Source of the DNA: Oricola thermophila
GTDB taxonomy: Bacteria > Pseudomonadota > Alphaproteobacteria > Rhizobiales > Rhizobiaceae
Assembly: GCF_013358405.1 (NCBI RefSeq)
Contig: NZ_CP054836.1
Coordinates: 1,426,001-1,490,000, forward strand
DNA length: 64,000 bases
Direction: 5' to 3'
This document shows, piece after piece, positions 19,382 through 30,352 of the stretch. The translations under genes and the position numbers were made by a program. The notes beneath the pieces are model-generated. The model was given only the letters and a program-made list of their open reading frames with translations, searched no databases and was not told the origin of the DNA. How positions within the stretch are numbered: position 1 is the first letter of the stretch; each line of letters begins with the position of its first letter.

Positions 19382-20392
19382 TCAGTAGTGATCCTCGTAA
19401 CGCTTCGCGAGGTCTTCGATGTTTTCCGGCGGCCAGGCGGGCACTTCCATACCGAGATGGAGGCCCATGGACGCCAGCACTTCCTTGATTTCGTTCAACG
19501 ACTTGCGACCGAAATTCGGAGTCCGCAGCATTTCGCCCTCGGTCTTCTGGATAAGATCGCCGATGTAGACGATATTGTCGTTCTTGAGACAATTCGCCGA
19601 GCGCACCGAGAGCTCCAACTCGTCGACCTTCTTGAGAAGCGCCGGATTGAAGGCGAGTTCCTGAACGGTCTCCTCCTCCACTTCCTTCTGCGGCTCTTCG
19701 AAGTTGACGAACACACCGAGCTGATCCTGCAGGATACGGGCCGCGAACGCGACCGCATCCTCGCCCGAAACCGCTCCGTTGGTCTCGATCGTCATGGTCA
19801 ACTTGTCGTAGTCGAGGACCTGGCCTTCACGGGTGTTTTCCACCTTGTAGGAGACCTTGCGGACCGGAGAATAGAGGCTGTCGACCGGAATAAGACCGAT
19901 CGGCGCATCCTCGGCGCGATTGCGGTCGGCAGGCACGTAGCCCTTGCCATTGTCGACGGTGAATTCCATGCGGATTTCCGCACCTTCGTCGAGCGTGCAG
20001 ATCACGTGATCCGGATTGAGTATCTCGACATCGCCGACAGTCTGAATGTCGCCAGCGGTCACAGCACCCGGGCCCTGCTTCCGGACAACCATGCGCTTCG
20101 GGCCGTCGCCTTCCATCCGGATGGCGATTTCCTTGATGTTCAGAACGATATCCGTAACATCCTCGCGCACGCCTGCGATCGAAGAGAATTCATGCAGCAC
20201 ACCGTCGATCTGCACGGCGGTCACCGCGGCGCCCCGCAGAGAAGACAGCAGAACGCGGCGCAGCGCATTTCCGAGAGTGAGACCGAAGCCGCGCTCGAGC
20301 GGTTCGGCGACGAGCGTCACCTTGTTGGTGCCGTCGCTCTTGAACTCGACCTTCTTCGGCTTGATCAGTTCTTGCCAGTTCTTGTGTATCAC
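19382..20392 (-). CDS. rpoA: RNA polymerase alpha subunit
   Basis: RpoA nucleates RNA polymerase assembly and contacts activators and UP elements. The N-terminal dimerisation domain (to about residue 230) has [19 protein letters not shown]. The C-terminal domain has [16 protein letters not shown] and [18 protein letters not shown] at 20392 ([12 protein letters not shown]), eight nt after GAGGA, gives 336 residues, the family norm. An in-frame ATG at 20422 would add ten atypical residues. It is cotranscribed with rpsM, rpsK and rplQ. Confidence 0.97.
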   Translation of the reverse strand: MIHKNWQELIKPKKVEFKSDGTNKVTLVAEPLERGFGLTLGNALRRVLLSSLRGAAVTAVQIDGVLHEFSSIAGVREDVTDIVLNIKEIAIRMEGDGPKRMVVRKQGPGAVTAGDIQTVGDVEILNPDHVICTLDEGAEIRMEFTVDNGKGYVPADRNRAEDAPIGLIPVDSLYSPVRKVSYKVENTREGQVLDYDKLTMTIETNGAVSGEDAVAFAARILQDQLGVFVNFEEPQKEVEEETVQELAFNPALLKKVDELELSVRSANCLKNDNIVYIGDLIQKTEGEMLRTPNFGRKSLNEIKEVLASMGLHLGMEVPAWPPENIEDLAKRYEDHY

Positions 20393-20482
20393 GGCAGTTT
20401 TCCTCAGCTTCCTTGCCACCATCCAATCGTGGCAACAGACCTGAAAACAGGCAACGCAGGATCGGCGTCGCCTCTGGAACGA

Positions 20483-20872
20483 TTAGACGCGACGCTTCTT
20501 GCGCGGGCGGCAACCATTGTGCGGAATCGGCGTCACGTCCCGGATCGAGGTGATCGTGAAGCCGGCGGCCTGCAATGCGCGCAGAGCCGACTCGCGGCCG
20601 GAACCCGGTCCGCAAACCTCCACTTCAAGTGAACGCATGCCATGCTCCTGTGCCTTGCGGGCACAATCCTCGGCCGCAACCTGCGCTGCAAACGGGGTGG
20701 ATTTGCGCGACCCCTTGAAGCCCTGCATACCTGCCGACGACCAGGCAATCGTGTTGCCCTGTGCATCGGTGATGGTGATCATCGTGTTGTTGAATGTCGA
20801 ATTGACGTGAGCAACACCCGAAGAGATGTTCTTGCGCTCGCGACGACGAACGCGACCGGCATCCTTTGCCAT
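20483..20872 (-). CDS. rpsK: 30S ribosomal protein S11
   Basis: The 129-residue S11 lines the mRNA exit path of the 30S platform. It has the conserved [16 protein letters not shown] segment and the [11 protein letters not shown]-terminus. The ATG at 20872 has AGGAAG upstream; longer in-frame starts have no ribosome site and no homologous sequence. It lies 95 nt downstream of rpsM. Confidence 0.98.
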   Translation of the reverse strand: MAKDAGRVRRRERKNISSGVAHVNSTFNNTMITITDAQGNTIAWSSAGMQGFKGSRKSTPFAAQVAAEDCARKAQEHGMRSLEVEVCGPGSGRESALRALQAAGFTITSIRDVTPIPHNGCRPRKKRRV

Positions 20873-20967
20873 GATCTTCCTTTCGATCTCTGCACCGCCG
20901 TAATTCCAGCGGCTACACCTGGGAATGAGCGGGAGCCGCGTCGATGACGCGGCCCGATTCATTCAGA

Positions 20968-21336
20968 TTACTTCTTCTTGCCTGCGATGGCTTTCGCCGG
21001 ACCCTTGCGGGTACGCGCGTTGGTGTGCGTGCGCTGGCCGCGGACAGGCAGGTTGCGGCGGTGCCGCAGACCACGGTAGCAGCCAAGGTCCATCAGACGC
21101 TTGATGTTCATCGAGACTTCACGACGCAAATCACCCTCGACCTGGTAATCGCGGTCAATGGTTTCGCGGATACCGAGCACCTCGGCGTCCGTCATCTCGT
21201 GAACCCGGCGCTCGGCCGGAATGTTGTTCTTCTCGATGATTTCCTGCGCGAATTTCGGACCGATACCGTGAATGTATTGAAGTGCGATCACTACGCGCTT
21301 GCCCGAAGGCAGGTTAACACCGGCAATACGTGCCAT
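20968..21336 (-). CDS. rpsM: 30S ribosomal protein S13
   Basis: The 122-residue S13 sits in the 30S head and contacts tRNA and the 50S subunit. It has [20 protein letters not shown] and the C-terminal [18 protein letters not shown] tail. The ATG at 21336 follows GGAG by six nt and matches family starts. The 216 nt upstream, back to adk, hold no gene and probably include a promoter or leader for the alpha operon; no convincing promoter was identified. Confidence 0.98.
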   Translation of the reverse strand: MARIAGVNLPSGKRVVIALQYIHGIGPKFAQEIIEKNNIPAERRVHEMTDAEVLGIRETIDRDYQVEGDLRREVSMNIKRLMDLGCYRGLRHRRNLPVRGQRTHTNARTRKGPAKAIAGKKK

Positions 21337-21552
21337 TCTATTCTCCATGTCGGCCGGTCGAACCGGCGGTTGTGTTTACCCGCGTCCGGTGGAGGCCGGC
21401 CCCTGCGGGTTCTCCTTTTCAAGCGGCATCGCGCCACAAGGGCACGTTCAACCAGTCTTTCGAGGAAGATGCGCCGCTATAATCCCGCCCATACCGCGAG
21501 TCAACAGGACTTACCGCTATTTTGCGCATCCTGCCTTCCCGCATCCGCGCGG

Positions 21553-22203
21553 TCATGCGTTCTCGAGTATCTCGTCGATCTGCGAAGCGACATCCTCGAT
21601 CGACCTCAGACCGTCAACGCTCTTCAGCAGCCCCTTCGCGTAGTAGTAGCCGATAAGAGGCGAGGTTTCCTTGTAATAGGCTTGAAGCCTGGTCCAGACC
21701 TTCTCCGGCTGGTCATCCGCCCGGCGCTTGAACTCGGTGGAACCGCACTTGTCGCAGACGCCTTCCTTCTCCGGCTTCTTGAGCGTGTCGTGATAGACCG
21801 CGCCGCAGCTCGCGCAGCTGTAGCGGCCGGAGATGCGATCGACCAGAACCTCGTCGTCGACCTCCAGTTCGATCACCGCATCAAGCGCGATTCCCTTGTC
21901 CTTGAGCATCTGCTCCACCGCATCCGCCTGCACGAGCGTTCGCGGATAGCCGTCGAGAATGAATCCGTCGGCGCAGTCCGGTTCATCGATGCGCTCGGAG
22001 ACGATCGCGTTCACGATGTCGTCGGAGACGAGCTTGCCGGCATTCATTACCGCTTCTGCGCGCTTTCCGACCTCGGTCCCCGCCTTCACCGCCGCCCGCA
22101 GCATGTCGCCCGTCGAGAGCTGCGGTATGCCGTATTTCTCAACAAGTCGCTGCGCCTGCGTGCCCTTGCCGGCTCCCGGCGGTCCAAGAAGAATCAGTCT
22201 CAT
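21553..22203 (-). CDS. adk: Adenylate kinase
   Basis: Adk interconverts AMP, ADP and ATP. The 216-residue long-form enzyme has the P-loop [10 protein letters not shown] and the AMP site [15 protein letters not shown] domain carries four cysteines (CASC and CDKC), so the lid is probably zinc-stabilised, as in Gram-positive enzymes. The start overlaps the secY stop by four nt (ATGA), showing translational coupling in the spc operon. Confidence 0.98.
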   Translation of the reverse strand: MRLILLGPPGAGKGTQAQRLVEKYGIPQLSTGDMLRAAVKAGTEVGKRAEAVMNAGKLVSDDIVNAIVSERIDEPDCADGFILDGYPRTLVQADAVEQMLKDKGIALDAVIELEVDDEVLVDRISGRYSCASCGAVYHDTLKKPEKEGVCDKCGSTEFKRRADDQPEKVWTRLQAYYKETSPLIGYYYAKGLLKSVDGLRSIEDVASQIDEILENA

Positions 22204-23540
22204 CGTCCGCGTTTCCCCCCGCGCAATTTCGATTTCTTGATCAGGCCCTCATACTGGTGGGCGATCAAGTGCCCCTGGATCTGCGCAACAGTATCGAGGG
22301 TCACGCTCACCACGATGAGCAAAGACGTGCCGCCGAGATAGAACGGTACGCCGGTCGAGGCTATTAGGAATTCGGGTAACAGGCACACCAGAACCAGATA
22401 GATGGCACCAACTACAGTGATACGCGTCAGCACGTAGTCGATATATTCAGCAGTGCGCTGCCCGGGACGGATGCCCGGAATGAAGCCCGAGTGCTTCTTC
22501 AGATTGTCAGCGGTGTCCTGCGGGTTGAACACGATTGCCGTGTAGAAGAAGGCAAAGAAGACGATCATCGACGCATAGAACAGCATGTAGAGCGGCTGCC
22601 CGTGACCAAGCGCCGCCAGGATCGTCGTCGCCCACCCTGGAAGCGTCGTGGTATCCGAGAATCCGGCAAGCGTCGCCGGCAGCAGCAACAGCGACGAAGC
22701 GAAAATGGGCGGAATAACTCCGGCCGTGTTCAGCTTCAATGGCAGGTGCGACGTATCGCCCTGGAACATGCGGTTGCCGACCTGACGTTTCGGGTACTGG
22801 ATAAGCAGACGGCGCTGCGCGCGTTCGACGATGACAATCGCCGCGATCACGACGATCGCGAGAATGATGATTCCGATGATGATTCCGGTCGAGATCGCGC
22901 CGGTACGGCCGAGTTCCAGCGTCCCGGCTACAGCTGACGGCAGGCCCGCCACGATACCTGAGAAGATGATCAGCGAGATGCCGTTACCGATGCCGCGAGC
23001 CGTGATCTGTTCGCCCAGCCACATCAGGAACATGGTGCCGCCGACCAAGGTTATGACCGTGGATATGCGGAAGAACCAGCCCGGATCGGACACGATGCCG
23101 CTGCCGCTTTCCAGCCCGACAGCAATTCCGTATGCCTGCAGGGTCGCAAGAAGGACGGTACCGTAGCGAGTGTACTGGTTGATGACCTTGCGGCCCTGCT
23201 CGCCTTCCTTCTTGAGCTGTTCAAGCGCCGGGATGACAGAGGTCATCAGCTGGATAGCGATCGAGGCCGAAATGTACGGCATGATACCGAGCGCGAAGAT
23301 CGCCATGCGCTCAACCGCGCCACCGGCAAACATGTTGAACATGCCGAGGATGCCGCCGGACTGATTGGAAAACGCCTGGGCGAACGCATCCATGTCGAGC
23401 CCCGGCAGCGGAATATAGGTGCCGAGCCGGTAGACGAGCAAGGCGCCAATCGTGAACCAGATGCGTTTCTTGAGTTCCTCGGCTTTGGCGAAAGCGCCGA
23501 AGTTCAGATTTGCTGCAAGCTGTTCTGCTGCCGATGCCAT
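22200..23540 (-). CDS. secY: Protein translocase subunit SecY
   Basis: SecY is the channel of the Sec translocon, with SecE and SecG. The 446-residue protein has ten predicted membrane helices. Conserved features are the plug region ([12 protein letters not shown]), the [20 protein letters not shown] segment, and the cytoplasmic loop [12 protein letters not shown] before helix 9. GGAG precedes the ATG. A hairpin separates it from rplO, and adk overlaps its end. Confidence 0.98.
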   Translation of the reverse strand: MASAAEQLAANLNFGAFAKAEELKKRIWFTIGALLVYRLGTYIPLPGLDMDAFAQAFSNQSGGILGMFNMFAGGAVERMAIFALGIMPYISASIAIQLMTSVIPALEQLKKEGEQGRKVINQYTRYGTVLLATLQAYGIAVGLESGSGIVSDPGWFFRISTVITLVGGTMFLMWLGEQITARGIGNGISLIIFSGIVAGLPSAVAGTLELGRTGAISTGIIIGIIILAIVVIAAIVIVERAQRRLLIQYPKRQVGNRMFQGDTSHLPLKLNTAGVIPPIFASSLLLLPATLAGFSDTTTLPGWATTILAALGHGQPLYMLFYASMIVFFAFFYTAIVFNPQDTADNLKKHSGFIPGIRPGQRTAEYIDYVLTRITVVGAIYLVLVCLLPEFLIASTGVPFYLGGTSLLIVVSVTLDTVAQIQGHLIAHQYEGLIKKSKLRGGKRGR

Positions 23541-23664
23541 ATGGGATTTCTCCGGTTCGCCTGAGGCCTACGGTCGGCCGGACTGCACCCGGCCGGGATC
23601 AACGCATTTCTGTGCGGAGATAAGCGCCATGCCGGAGGGACGCAAGTCAAGAAACGCGTGATGA

Positions 23665-23693
23665 AAGGGGCGACGACTAAATCGTCGCCCCTT
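23665..23693 (-). terminator. Intra-operon hairpin between rplO and secY
   Basis: A perfect 12-bp stem (AAGGGGCGACGA with TCGTCGCCCCTT) has a 5-nt loop in the 161-nt gap between rplO and secY. On the minus strand only TTTC follows, so it is at best a weak terminator. It could be an attenuator or an mRNA-stabilising structure that sets secY-adk below the ribosomal genes. Confidence 0.55.
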
Positions 23694-23701
23694 GGCAGGA
23701 T

Positions 23702-24178
23702 TTACTCGCTGGCCGACTTGGCCGCGAGAACGGTAATGGAGCCGCCGGCCTTCTCGATCTTCTCGACGGCCGATTTAGATGCACCGGCCACCTCGAACTT
23801 CACCTTCGCCTTCAACTCGCCATCGGCAAGGATCCGGACGCCATCCCTGACGCGCCGGATGACGCCAGCCTCGGCCAAGGTCGCCGCATCGATGGTCTTC
23901 TTCGCGTCCAGCTTTCCGGCATCGATTGCCGCCTGGATACGACCGAGCGAAACGATGTTGAAGTCCTTGGCGAAAATGTTGTTGAAGCCGCGCTTCGGAA
24001 GGCGCCGGTAGATCGGCATCTGGCCGCCTTCGTAGCCCTTGATCGCCACGCCCGAACGGGACTTCTGGCCTTTCACGCCGCGACCGCCGGTCTTGCCCTT
24101 GCCGGAGCCGATGCCGCGCCCGACGCGCTTGCGGGAGGGGCGAGCGCCTTCGTTGTCACGCAATTCGTTGAGGTTCAT
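23702..24178 (-). CDS. rplO: 50S ribosomal protein L15
   Basis: The 158-residue L15 is a late 23S rRNA-binding assembly protein. The basic glycine-rich N-terminus ([20 protein letters not shown]) threads into rRNA, and the C-terminal domain ends with the usual [11 protein letters not shown] block. It follows rpmD by 17 nt in the spc operon. Confidence 0.98.
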   Translation of the reverse strand: MNLNELRDNEGARPSRKRVGRGIGSGKGKTGGRGVKGQKSRSGVAIKGYEGGQMPIYRRLPKRGFNNIFAKDFNIVSLGRIQAAIDAGKLDAKKTIDAATLAEAGVIRRVRDGVRILADGELKAKVKFEVAGASKSAVEKIEKAGGSITVLAAKSASE

Positions 24179-24195
24179 GATCTTTCTCCCCGCTA

Positions 24196-24396
24196 TCAGG
24201 CCTCGTCCACGATACGGACGAGGTGCTGAACCTTGCGGATCATGCCGCGTACTGCCGGGGTGTCTTCCAGCGTACGACGACGGTGCATCTTGTTGAGGCC
24301 GAGTCCGATCAGGGTTTTCTCCTGGTCGGCCGGCCGGCGGATCGGGCTGCCGATCTGTTCGACGGTGATCGTGGCGCCCTTCTTCTTGTCAGCCAT
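24196..24396 (-). CDS. rpmD: 50S ribosomal protein L30
   Basis: The 66-residue L30 has the family core [20 protein letters not shown] and [20 protein letters not shown]. It is present as a short bacterial-type protein between rpsE (61-nt gap) and rplO in the spc operon, binding 23S and 5S-proximal rRNA. Confidence 0.98.
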   Translation of the reverse strand: MADKKKGATITVEQIGSPIRRPADQEKTLIGLGLNKMHRRRTLEDTPAVRGMIRKVQHLVRIVDEA

Positions 24397-24457
24397 CAGT
24401 CAGTTTCCTTCCAATGGCCCCTGCCCTCTCATCGGAGGGGCGAGGAGCACGATCAGT

Positions 24458-25027
24458 CTATTCTTCGGCGCCGATCAGCTCGCGGCGGCGAGCCTGAAGC
24501 GTGGAATACTTGATGCCACGCTGGGCGGCGACATCTTTCGGATGCACCTGCTTCTTCAGGGCATCGAAGGTGGCGCGAACCATGTTGTACGGGTTCGACG
24601 TACCGAGCGACTTGGCAACCACGTCCTGAACGCCAAGCGTTTCGAATACGGCACGCATAGGACCACCGGCAATGATTCCGGTACCCGGCGTGGCCGCGCG
24701 CAGCAGGACCTTGCCAGCGCCATGACGCCCCTCGACGTCGTGATGCAGCGTACGGCCCGAGCGCAGCGGGACGAAGATCATGTCGCGCTTCGCGGCTTCG
24801 GTCGCCTTACGGATGGCCTCCGGCACTTCACGCGCCTTGCCATGACCGAAGCCGACACGCCCCTTCTGGTCGCCGACAACGACGAGAGCGGCGAAGCCGA
24901 AGCGGCGGCCGCCCTTAACAACTTTCGCAACGCGGTTGATGTGGACGAGCTTGTCTACGAACTCGCTCTCTACCTCATCGCGCGACCCACGGTCGCGCCC
25001 GCGACCTCCACGGTCCTGATGTGCCAT
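24458..25027 (-). CDS. rpsE: 30S ribosomal protein S5
   Basis: The 189-residue S5 helps set decoding accuracy and mRNA helicase activity. A charged N-terminal extension ([20 protein letters not shown]) precedes the dsRNA-binding-like domain ([20 protein letters not shown]) and the C-terminal domain ([15 protein letters not shown]). It lies 40 nt after rplR. Confidence 0.98.
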   Translation of the reverse strand: MAHQDRGGRGRDRGSRDEVESEFVDKLVHINRVAKVVKGGRRFGFAALVVVGDQKGRVGFGHGKAREVPEAIRKATEAAKRDMIFVPLRSGRTLHHDVEGRHGAGKVLLRAATPGTGIIAGGPMRAVFETLGVQDVVAKSLGTSNPYNMVRATFDALKKQVHPKDVAAQRGIKYSTLQARRRELIGAEE

Positions 25028-25067
25028 ATCCTAGTCCTTTTTCTTTTCCGGAAGCACGGTTGGTTGG

Positions 25068-25430
25068 TTAGAAATTCAGGCCAGCCTCACGCGCCGCATC
25101 GGCGAGCGCCTTTACCCGGCCGTGGTAAATATATCCACCACGATCAAACACGACATCCTTGATGCCCGCCTTGACGGCACGCTCGGCAAGCAGTTTGCCC
25201 ACCGCCGCGGCAGCAGCGGTATCCGCGCCGGTCTTAAGCGCACCCTTCAGATCCGTGTCAAGCGTGGAAGCAGCGGCAACCGTATGGCCGGCACTGTCAT
25301 CGATAACCTGCGCATAGATGTTCTTGGAGGAACGATACACCGAAAGACGCGGGCGGCCATTGGCCACCTTTTTGATCTGACGGCGGACGCGCTGCGCACG
25401 GCGCGTAACGGATTCCTTGGTCTTGGCCAT
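25068..25430 (-). CDS. rplR: 50S ribosomal protein L18
   Basis: The 120-residue L18 carries 5S rRNA to the 50S central protuberance. It has [20 protein letters not shown] and the closing [20 protein letters not shown] motif. It is 12 nt downstream of rplF in the spc operon. Confidence 0.98.
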   Translation of the reverse strand: MAKTKESVTRRAQRVRRQIKKVANGRPRLSVYRSSKNIYAQVIDDSAGHTVAAASTLDTDLKGALKTGADTAAAAAVGKLLAERAVKAGIKDVVFDRGGYIYHGRVKALADAAREAGLNF

Positions 25431-25442
25431 GACGCGTTGTCC

Positions 25443-25976
25443 TTACTTCTTCTTGCCTTCTTTGCGGATGATTGTCTCCTCCGCATATTTCACGCCCTTG
25501 CCCTTGTAGGGTTCCGGCGGACGGAACTTGCGAATCTCGGCGGCAACCTGGCCAAGCTTCTGCTTGTCGATGCCGGAGATAACGATTTCCGTCGGTTTGG
25601 GGCACGCGGCGGTAATGCCTTCCGGCACTTCGTAGACCACTTCGTGGCTGTAGCCGAGCGAGAGCTGGATGTTCTTGCCCTGCATAGCAGCACGATAGCC
25701 GACGCCGTTGATTTCAAGCTTGCGCTCGAAGCCGTTCTTCACGCCTTCCATGATATTGGCAATCATGGAACGTGACATGCCCCACTTGGAGCGTGCGTCC
25801 TTCGACTGGTCGCGCGGCGAGACCGCGACCGCACCGTCTTCGAGAGCGACCAGGACCTCGTCGTTGACGACGAATTTCAGCTCGCCCTTCGGGCCTTTCG
25901 CCGTCACGGTCTGACCGTCGACGGTGGCCGTGACACCATCCGGGATAGCTACCGGTTTCTTACCAATACGCGACAT
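25443..25976 (-). CDS. rplF: 50S ribosomal protein L6
   Basis: The 177-residue L6 binds 23S rRNA near the factor-binding site. It has two duplicated alpha/beta domains and the signature [20 protein letters not shown] at the C-terminus. It begins [20 protein letters not shown] 43-nt gap separates it from rpsH. Confidence 0.98.
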   Translation of the reverse strand: MSRIGKKPVAIPDGVTATVDGQTVTAKGPKGELKFVVNDEVLVALEDGAVAVSPRDQSKDARSKWGMSRSMIANIMEGVKNGFERKLEINGVGYRAAMQGKNIQLSLGYSHEVVYEVPEGITAACPKPTEIVISGIDKQKLGQVAAEIRKFRPPEPYKGKGVKYAEETIIRKEGKKK

Positions 25977-26019
25977 TGTTCAACCTGTCCGTTTACTGGG
26001 CTCGTTGCATTCCGCTGCG

Positions 26020-26418
26020 TCAGAAGACGCGGCAAAGAAGCTCGCCACCGACGTTCTGTTCACGTGCCTCATGATCCGCCATCACGCCTCGCGGAGTGGA
26101 CAGGATCGAGATGCCAAGACCGTTGGCCACATGCGGAATCGACTTGACCCCGACATAGACCCGCCGACCCGGCTTGGAAACACGTTCGATTTTGCGAATG
26201 ACCGGAGCGCCGTCGAAATACTTCAACTCGATCTCGAATTCCGCCTTGCCCGAAGAATACTCGACCTGCGAGTAATCGCGAATGTAGCCTTCGCTCTTCA
26301 GCACATCCAGCACGCGGCCGCGCAATGTGGAAGCCGGCGTGGAAACACGGTCCTTGGAACGGTGAATGCCGTTGCGGATACGTGTCAGCATATCGCCGAG
26401 AGGATCTGACATGGACAT
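26020..26418 (-). CDS. rpsH: 30S ribosomal protein S8
   Basis: The 132-residue S8 binds helix 21 of 16S rRNA and in many bacteria represses the spc operon by binding its mRNA. It has [14 protein letters not shown] and the C-terminal [20 protein letters not shown]. Two ATG codons six nt apart (26418, 26412) are possible. The first gives the usual 132 residues and sits behind a GGGGAA purine stretch. Confidence 0.97.
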   Translation of the reverse strand: MSMSDPLGDMLTRIRNGIHRSKDRVSTPASTLRGRVLDVLKSEGYIRDYSQVEYSSGKAEFEIELKYFDGAPVIRKIERVSKPGRRVYVGVKSIPHVANGLGISILSTPRGVMADHEAREQNVGGELLCRVF

Positions 26419-26430
26419 CTTTGTTTCCCC

Positions 26431-26736
26431 TTACCAGCTGGATTTCACGATGCCGGGAACACGGCCGAGTGAGCCGAGTTCACGAAGCGCGATGCGAGAC
26501 ATCTTGAGCTTGCGATAGTAACCCCGCGGACGACCCGACACTTCGCAGCGATTGCGCACCCGCACCTTGGCGGAGTTGCGGGGCATTTCCGCGAGCTTCA
26601 GTGTCGCCTTGAAGCGCTCTTCGATCGGCTTCGAGCGATCCATGATGATCGCCTTCAGCGAGGCGCGCTTCGCTGCGTACTGACGCGCCAGCTTGCGGCG
26701 GCGGTTATTCTTTTCGACTGCGCTGACTTTAGCCAT
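26431..26736 (-). CDS. rpsN: 30S ribosomal protein S14 (zinc-free form)
   Basis: The 101-residue S14 belongs to the long form without the CxxC-CxxC zinc ribbon; only one cysteine is present ([16 protein letters not shown]). It binds the 30S head. It follows rplE by 27 nt and precedes rpsH by 12 nt, the normal spc order. Confidence 0.98.
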   Translation of the reverse strand: MAKVSAVEKNNRRRKLARQYAAKRASLKAIIMDRSKPIEERFKATLKLAEMPRNSAKVRVRNRCEVSGRPRGYYRKLKMSRIALRELGSLGRVPGIVKSSW

Positions 26737-26763
26737 GCGTGCTTTTCCTTTTTACGCTTGCCG

Positions 26764-27321
26764 TTACTGGCGGAACGGGAAGTTGAAGGCCTTGAGCAGG
26801 GCCCGGGCTTCGTCGTCCGTCTTCGCCGTCGTACAAACGATGATATCCATTCCCCAGATCTGATCGACCTTGTCGTAGTTGATCTCGGGGAACACGATGT
26901 GCTCCTTCAGGCCCATGGCGAAGTTGCCACGTCCATCGAAGCTCTTCGGGTTGAGACCGCGGAAGTCGCGAACGCGCGGAAGCGCGATGTTGACCAGGCG
27001 GTCCATGAACTCGAACATCCGGTCGCCGCGAAGCGTGACCTTGGCGCCGATCGGCATGCCCTCGCGCACCTTGAACCCGGCAATCGAGTTGCGGGCGTGC
27101 GTGATCACCGCGCGCTGGCCGGTGATCAGGGTCAGATCCTCCGCAGCCGACGCCGGCTTCTTGGAATCGGCCGTCGCTTCGCCAACGCCCATGTTGACGA
27201 CGATCTTCGTCACACGGGGGATCTCCATCTCGTTCGAGTAGCCGAACTGCTCAAGCATCTGCTTGCGCACGGCATCGCGGTACAGCGTCTTCAGCCGCGG
27301 TTCGTACTTTGCGTCAGCCAT
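26764..27321 (-). CDS. rplE: 50S ribosomal protein L5
   Basis: The 185-residue L5 joins 5S rRNA to the central protuberance and contacts P-site tRNA. It has [36 protein letters not shown] and the C-terminal [20 protein letters not shown]. Its start overlaps the rplX stop by eight nt, so translation is probably coupled. Confidence 0.98.
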   Translation of the reverse strand: MADAKYEPRLKTLYRDAVRKQMLEQFGYSNEMEIPRVTKIVVNMGVGEATADSKKPASAAEDLTLITGQRAVITHARNSIAGFKVREGMPIGAKVTLRGDRMFEFMDRLVNIALPRVRDFRGLNPKSFDGRGNFAMGLKEHIVFPEINYDKVDQIWGMDIIVCTTAKTDDEARALLKAFNFPFRQ

Positions 27322-27625
27322 CGATCACTTCTCCGGAACGTTTGGAGTAGCGGACCTTGCGATCGCCCTCCATGCGGAAACCGACACGGGTCGGCTTGGA
27401 ATCTTTCGGGTCCACCACGGCCAGGTTAGACAGGTGGATCGGCGCCTCCTTCGAGACAATGCCGCCTTCCTGGTTCGCCGTCTGGCGCTGGTGGCGTTTC
27501 ACCACGTTAATGCCGGAGACAATCGCACGATTCTCCTTCGGCATGACCTTCAGGACCGAGCCCTTGCGGCCCTTGTCCTTGCCGGTGAGCACGACGACCT
27601 CGTCGCCTTTGCGGATCTTCTGCAT
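27314..27625 (-). CDS. rplX: 50S ribosomal protein L24
   Basis: The 103-residue L24 initiates 50S assembly. It has a KOW motif at the start ([19 protein letters not shown]) and the [19 protein letters not shown] block. It lies 11 nt after rplN and overlaps rplE by eight nt. Confidence 0.98.
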   Translation of the reverse strand: MQKIRKGDEVVVLTGKDKGRKGSVLKVMPKENRAIVSGINVVKRHQRQTANQEGGIVSKEAPIHLSNLAVVDPKDSKPTRVGFRMEGDRKVRYSKRSGEVIDG

Positions 27626-27636
27626 CGTGTCTCTCC

Positions 27637-28005
27637 TTACAGAACTTCCGGCGCCAGCGAGATAATCTTCATGTGGGCCTTGGCGCGCAGTTCGCGCGGC
27701 ACAGGGCCGAAGATACGGGTGCCGACCGGTTCTTTCTTGTTGTCCACGATAACGGCCGCGTTCTTGTCGAAGCGGATAACGCTACCGTCGGGACGGCGAA
27801 TGTCGCTCGCGGTGCGAACGACGACGGCTTTCATCACGTCGCCTTTCTTGACGCGGCCGCGCGGGATCGCTTCCTTCACCGAGACAACGATCACGTCGCC
27901 CACGGAAGCATATTTGCGCTTGGAGCCGCCCAGCACCTTGATGCACTGAACACGACGGGCGCCGGAGTTGTCGGCGACATCGAGGTTTGTTTGCATCTGA
28001 ATCAT
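27637..28005 (-). CDS. rplN: 50S ribosomal protein L14
   Basis: The 122-residue L14 forms an intersubunit bridge. It begins [20 protein letters not shown] and contains the [14 protein letters not shown] and [13 protein letters not shown] blocks. The ATG at 28005 matches family starts; a longer reading frame upstream is the rpsQ-rplN gap. Confidence 0.98.
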   Translation of the reverse strand: MIQMQTNLDVADNSGARRVQCIKVLGGSKRKYASVGDVIVVSVKEAIPRGRVKKGDVMKAVVVRTASDIRRPDGSVIRFDKNAAVIVDNKKEPVGTRIFGPVPRELRAKAHMKIISLAPEVL

Positions 28006-28067
28006 GACTGGCTGCCTTTTAAGTCTGTCCAGCTGGCTTCCGCGGAAGCCGCATGTTTGCGTTTCGG

Positions 28068-28310
28068 TTAGCCTGCAGGCTGGTCTGTCACGACCACCCA
28101 GCACTTGTCCTTCGAAATCGGCGCGCTCTCCTGGATGAAGACGGAATCGCCAACCTTGAACTGATTGTTCTCATCATGCGCCTTGTACTTCTTGGTGCGG
28201 CGCACGGTCTTTTTGAACAGCGGGTGCGTGAAACGGCGTTCGACCTTGACCACGACGGTCTTGTCATTCTTGTCGCTCACGACGGTGCCCTGAAGAATGC
28301 GTTTTGGCAT
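28068..28310 (-). CDS. rpsQ: 30S ribosomal protein S17
   Basis: The 80-residue S17 is a primary 16S rRNA binder with an OB fold. It has [39 protein letters not shown] and [17 protein letters not shown]. One nt separates it from rpmC, so the two are translationally coupled. Confidence 0.98.
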   Translation of the reverse strand: MPKRILQGTVVSDKNDKTVVVKVERRFTHPLFKKTVRRTKKYKAHDENNQFKVGDSVFIQESAPISKDKCWVVVTDQPAG

Positions 28311-28311
28311 G

Positions 28312-28518
28312 TTACTTCCCTTTAGCCGCCATCTCGGCGGCGATCGTCTTGATACGGGCAATGTCGCGGCGCACTTCGCGTACGCGCGAGGTTTTCTCCA
28401 GCTGGCCGGTCGCTTTCTGGAAGCGCAGGTTGAACTGCTCCTTCTTCAGCTTCGCAAGCTCGTCGGCGAGCTGATCGGCGCTCATGGCCCTTACATCAGA
28501 GGCTTTCATCAACTTCAC
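28312..28518 (-). CDS. rpmC: 50S ribosomal protein L29
   Basis: The 68-residue two-helix L29 surrounds the tunnel exit, near the signal-recognition and trigger-factor docking site. It has [20 protein letters not shown] and [14 protein letters not shown]. It lies two nt after rplP. Confidence 0.98.
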   Translation of the reverse strand: MKLMKASDVRAMSADQLADELAKLKKEQFNLRFQKATGQLEKTSRVREVRRDIARIKTIAAEMAAKGK

Positions 28519-28520
28519 TC

Positions 28521-28934
28521 CTACTCGGCGATACGCTGGATAAAGCGTGTCTTGACCGAAAGCTTGGCGGCGCCGAGGCGCAGTGCCTCGCGGGCGACAT
28601 CTTCCGGCACGCCGTCAATCTCGAACATGACCCGACCAGGCTTCACCTTGGCCGCCCAGTAGTCGACCGAGCCCTTGCCCTTACCCATGCGCACTTCGGT
28701 CGGCTTCGAGGTGACCGGCACGTCCGGGAAAATCCGGATCCAGACCCGACCGGCGCGCTTCATGTGACGCGTGATCGCGCGGCGGGCCGCCTCGATCTCG
28801 CGAGCATTGACGCGGTTGGGTTCCAGCGCCTTCAGGCCGTATTCGCCGAAGTTCAGGGCGGTGCCGCCCTTGGCGACTCCATGGATCTTGCCCTTGAACT
28901 GCTTGCGGTACTTTGTCCGTTTCGGTTGCAGCAT
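28521..28934 (-). CDS. rplP: 50S ribosomal protein L16
   Basis: The 137-residue L16 organises the A site and peptidyl-transferase region. It has [20 protein letters not shown], the [20 protein letters not shown] block and [20 protein letters not shown]. Its gap from rpsC is 25 nt. Confidence 0.98.
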   Translation of the reverse strand: MLQPKRTKYRKQFKGKIHGVAKGGTALNFGEYGLKALEPNRVNAREIEAARRAITRHMKRAGRVWIRIFPDVPVTSKPTEVRMGKGKGSVDYWAAKVKPGRVMFEIDGVPEDVAREALRLGAAKLSVKTRFIQRIAE

Positions 28935-28959
28935 TGTCTCTTACTCCAATCCCGTCCGC

Positions 28960-29664
28960 TTACGCGTTATCGCGACGGCGGCCAGAACCCTGGCTGTCGG
29001 ATTCCGTTGCCCGGCGCTCGGAGGCCATCGGATCGTGTTCGAGGATTTCGCCCTTGAAGATCCAGACCTTGATGCCGCAGATGCCATAGGCCGTTTCGGC
29101 CTCGGCGGTTCCGTAGTCCACGTCGGCACGAAGCGTGTGCAGCGGCACACGGCCCTCGCGGTACCACTCGGTGCGCGCGATTTCCGCGCCGCCAAGGCGG
29201 CCCGCGCAATTGATGCGGATGCCCTCGGCGCCAAGGCGCATGGCCGACTGGACGGCACGCTTCATGGCACGACGGAAGGCAACGCGGCGCTCGAGCTGCT
29301 GCGCAATCGATTGGGCCACCAGGTTCGCATCGATCTCCGGCTTGCGCACTTCAACAATGTTGAGATGCGTTTCCGCCGAGGTGAACTCCGACAGCTTGCG
29401 GCGGAGCTTCTCGATGTCGGCGCCCTTCTTGCCGATGATGATACCCGGACGGGCCGAGTGTATCGTCACGCGGCACTTCTTGTGTGGACGCTCGATGACA
29501 ATCTTCGATACAGCCGCCTGCTTGAGTTCCTTCATCAGGTACTCGCGGATCTTCAGATCCTCGTGCAACAGCTCGCCATACTCGCCGGAATTGGCGTACC
29601 AGCGCGAATCCCAGGTCCGGTTGATGCCGAGGCGAAGGCCGATCGGATTGATTTTCTGACCCAT
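28960..29664 (-). CDS. rpsC: 30S ribosomal protein S3
   Basis: The 234-residue S3 guards mRNA entry. The N-terminal part ([20 protein letters not shown]) leads to a KH domain ([20 protein letters not shown]) and the S3_C domain ([20 protein letters not shown]). It shares one nucleotide with the rplV stop (TAATG), indicating coupling. Confidence 0.98.
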   Translation of the reverse strand: MGQKINPIGLRLGINRTWDSRWYANSGEYGELLHEDLKIREYLMKELKQAAVSKIVIERPHKKCRVTIHSARPGIIIGKKGADIEKLRRKLSEFTSAETHLNIVEVRKPEIDANLVAQSIAQQLERRVAFRRAMKRAVQSAMRLGAEGIRINCAGRLGGAEIARTEWYREGRVPLHTLRADVDYGTAEAETAYGICGIKVWIFKGEILEHDPMASERRATESDSQGSGRRRDNA

Positions 29665-30053
29665 TATGCGGCCTCCTCTACTTCGGCCTGCTCACGCACG
29701 ACGATGGTGAGGTGAGAGAACGGTTTCTCGATACGGCTGGCACGACCGCGACCGCGGGCATGAAAGCGCTTCATCACGATCGACTTGCCGACATAAGCCT
29801 CGGCAACCACCAGGGCGTCAACGTCGAGATCGTGGTTGTTTTCAGCGTTTGCGATCGCCGACTCCAACGTCTTCTTCACGGTGGCGGCGATACGCTTGCG
29901 CGAGAAGGTCAGATCCGCCAGCGCGGCGTCGACCTTCTTGCCCCGGATCATGGCCGCAACCAGATTGAGCTTTTGCGGGCTGACGCGGATGGTGCGGGTG
30001 ACCGCACGCGCTTCGTTGTCGGCCAGCCGGCGCGGTGCCTTGGGCTTGCCCAT
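29664..30053 (-). CDS. rplV: 50S ribosomal protein L22
   Basis: The 129-residue L22 lines the peptide exit tunnel. Its conserved beta-hairpin is [20 protein letters not shown] near the C-terminus, preceded by [20 protein letters not shown]. The hairpin loop looks intact, with no macrolide-resistance deletion visible. It lies two nt after rpsS. Confidence 0.98.
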   Translation of the reverse strand: MGKPKAPRRLADNEARAVTRTIRVSPQKLNLVAAMIRGKKVDAALADLTFSRKRIAATVKKTLESAIANAENNHDLDVDALVVAEAYVGKSIVMKRFHARGRGRASRIEKPFSHLTIVVREQAEVEEAA

Positions 30054-30055
30054 GG

Positions 30056-30334
30056 TTACTTCCTCTTTGCCTTCTTGTCCGCGCCATGACCGTAGTAGGT
30101 CCGCGTCGGAGCGAATTCACCGAACTTGTGGCCGACCATCTCCTCGGTCACGGCGACCGGAATATGCTTCGTGCCGTTGTAGACGCCGAAGGTCAGGCCG
30201 ACGAACTGCGGCATGATCGTGGAACGGCGACTCCAGATCTTGATCACGTCGTGACGGCCACTCTCGCGCGCCTTCTCGGCCTTCTTGAGAAGATAGCCGT
30301 CAACAAACGGGCCTTTCCATACTGAACGAGCCAT
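30056..30334 (-). CDS. rpsS: 30S ribosomal protein S19
   Basis: The 92-residue S19 sits in the 30S head with S13. It has [40 protein letters not shown] and the [20 protein letters not shown] tail. It lies 18 nt after rplB in the S10 operon. Confidence 0.98.
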   Translation of the reverse strand: MARSVWKGPFVDGYLLKKAEKARESGRHDVIKIWSRRSTIMPQFVGLTFGVYNGTKHIPVAVTEEMVGHKFGEFAPTRTYYGHGADKKAKRK

Positions 30335-30352
30335 AGGCTTTTCCTCTCTCGA

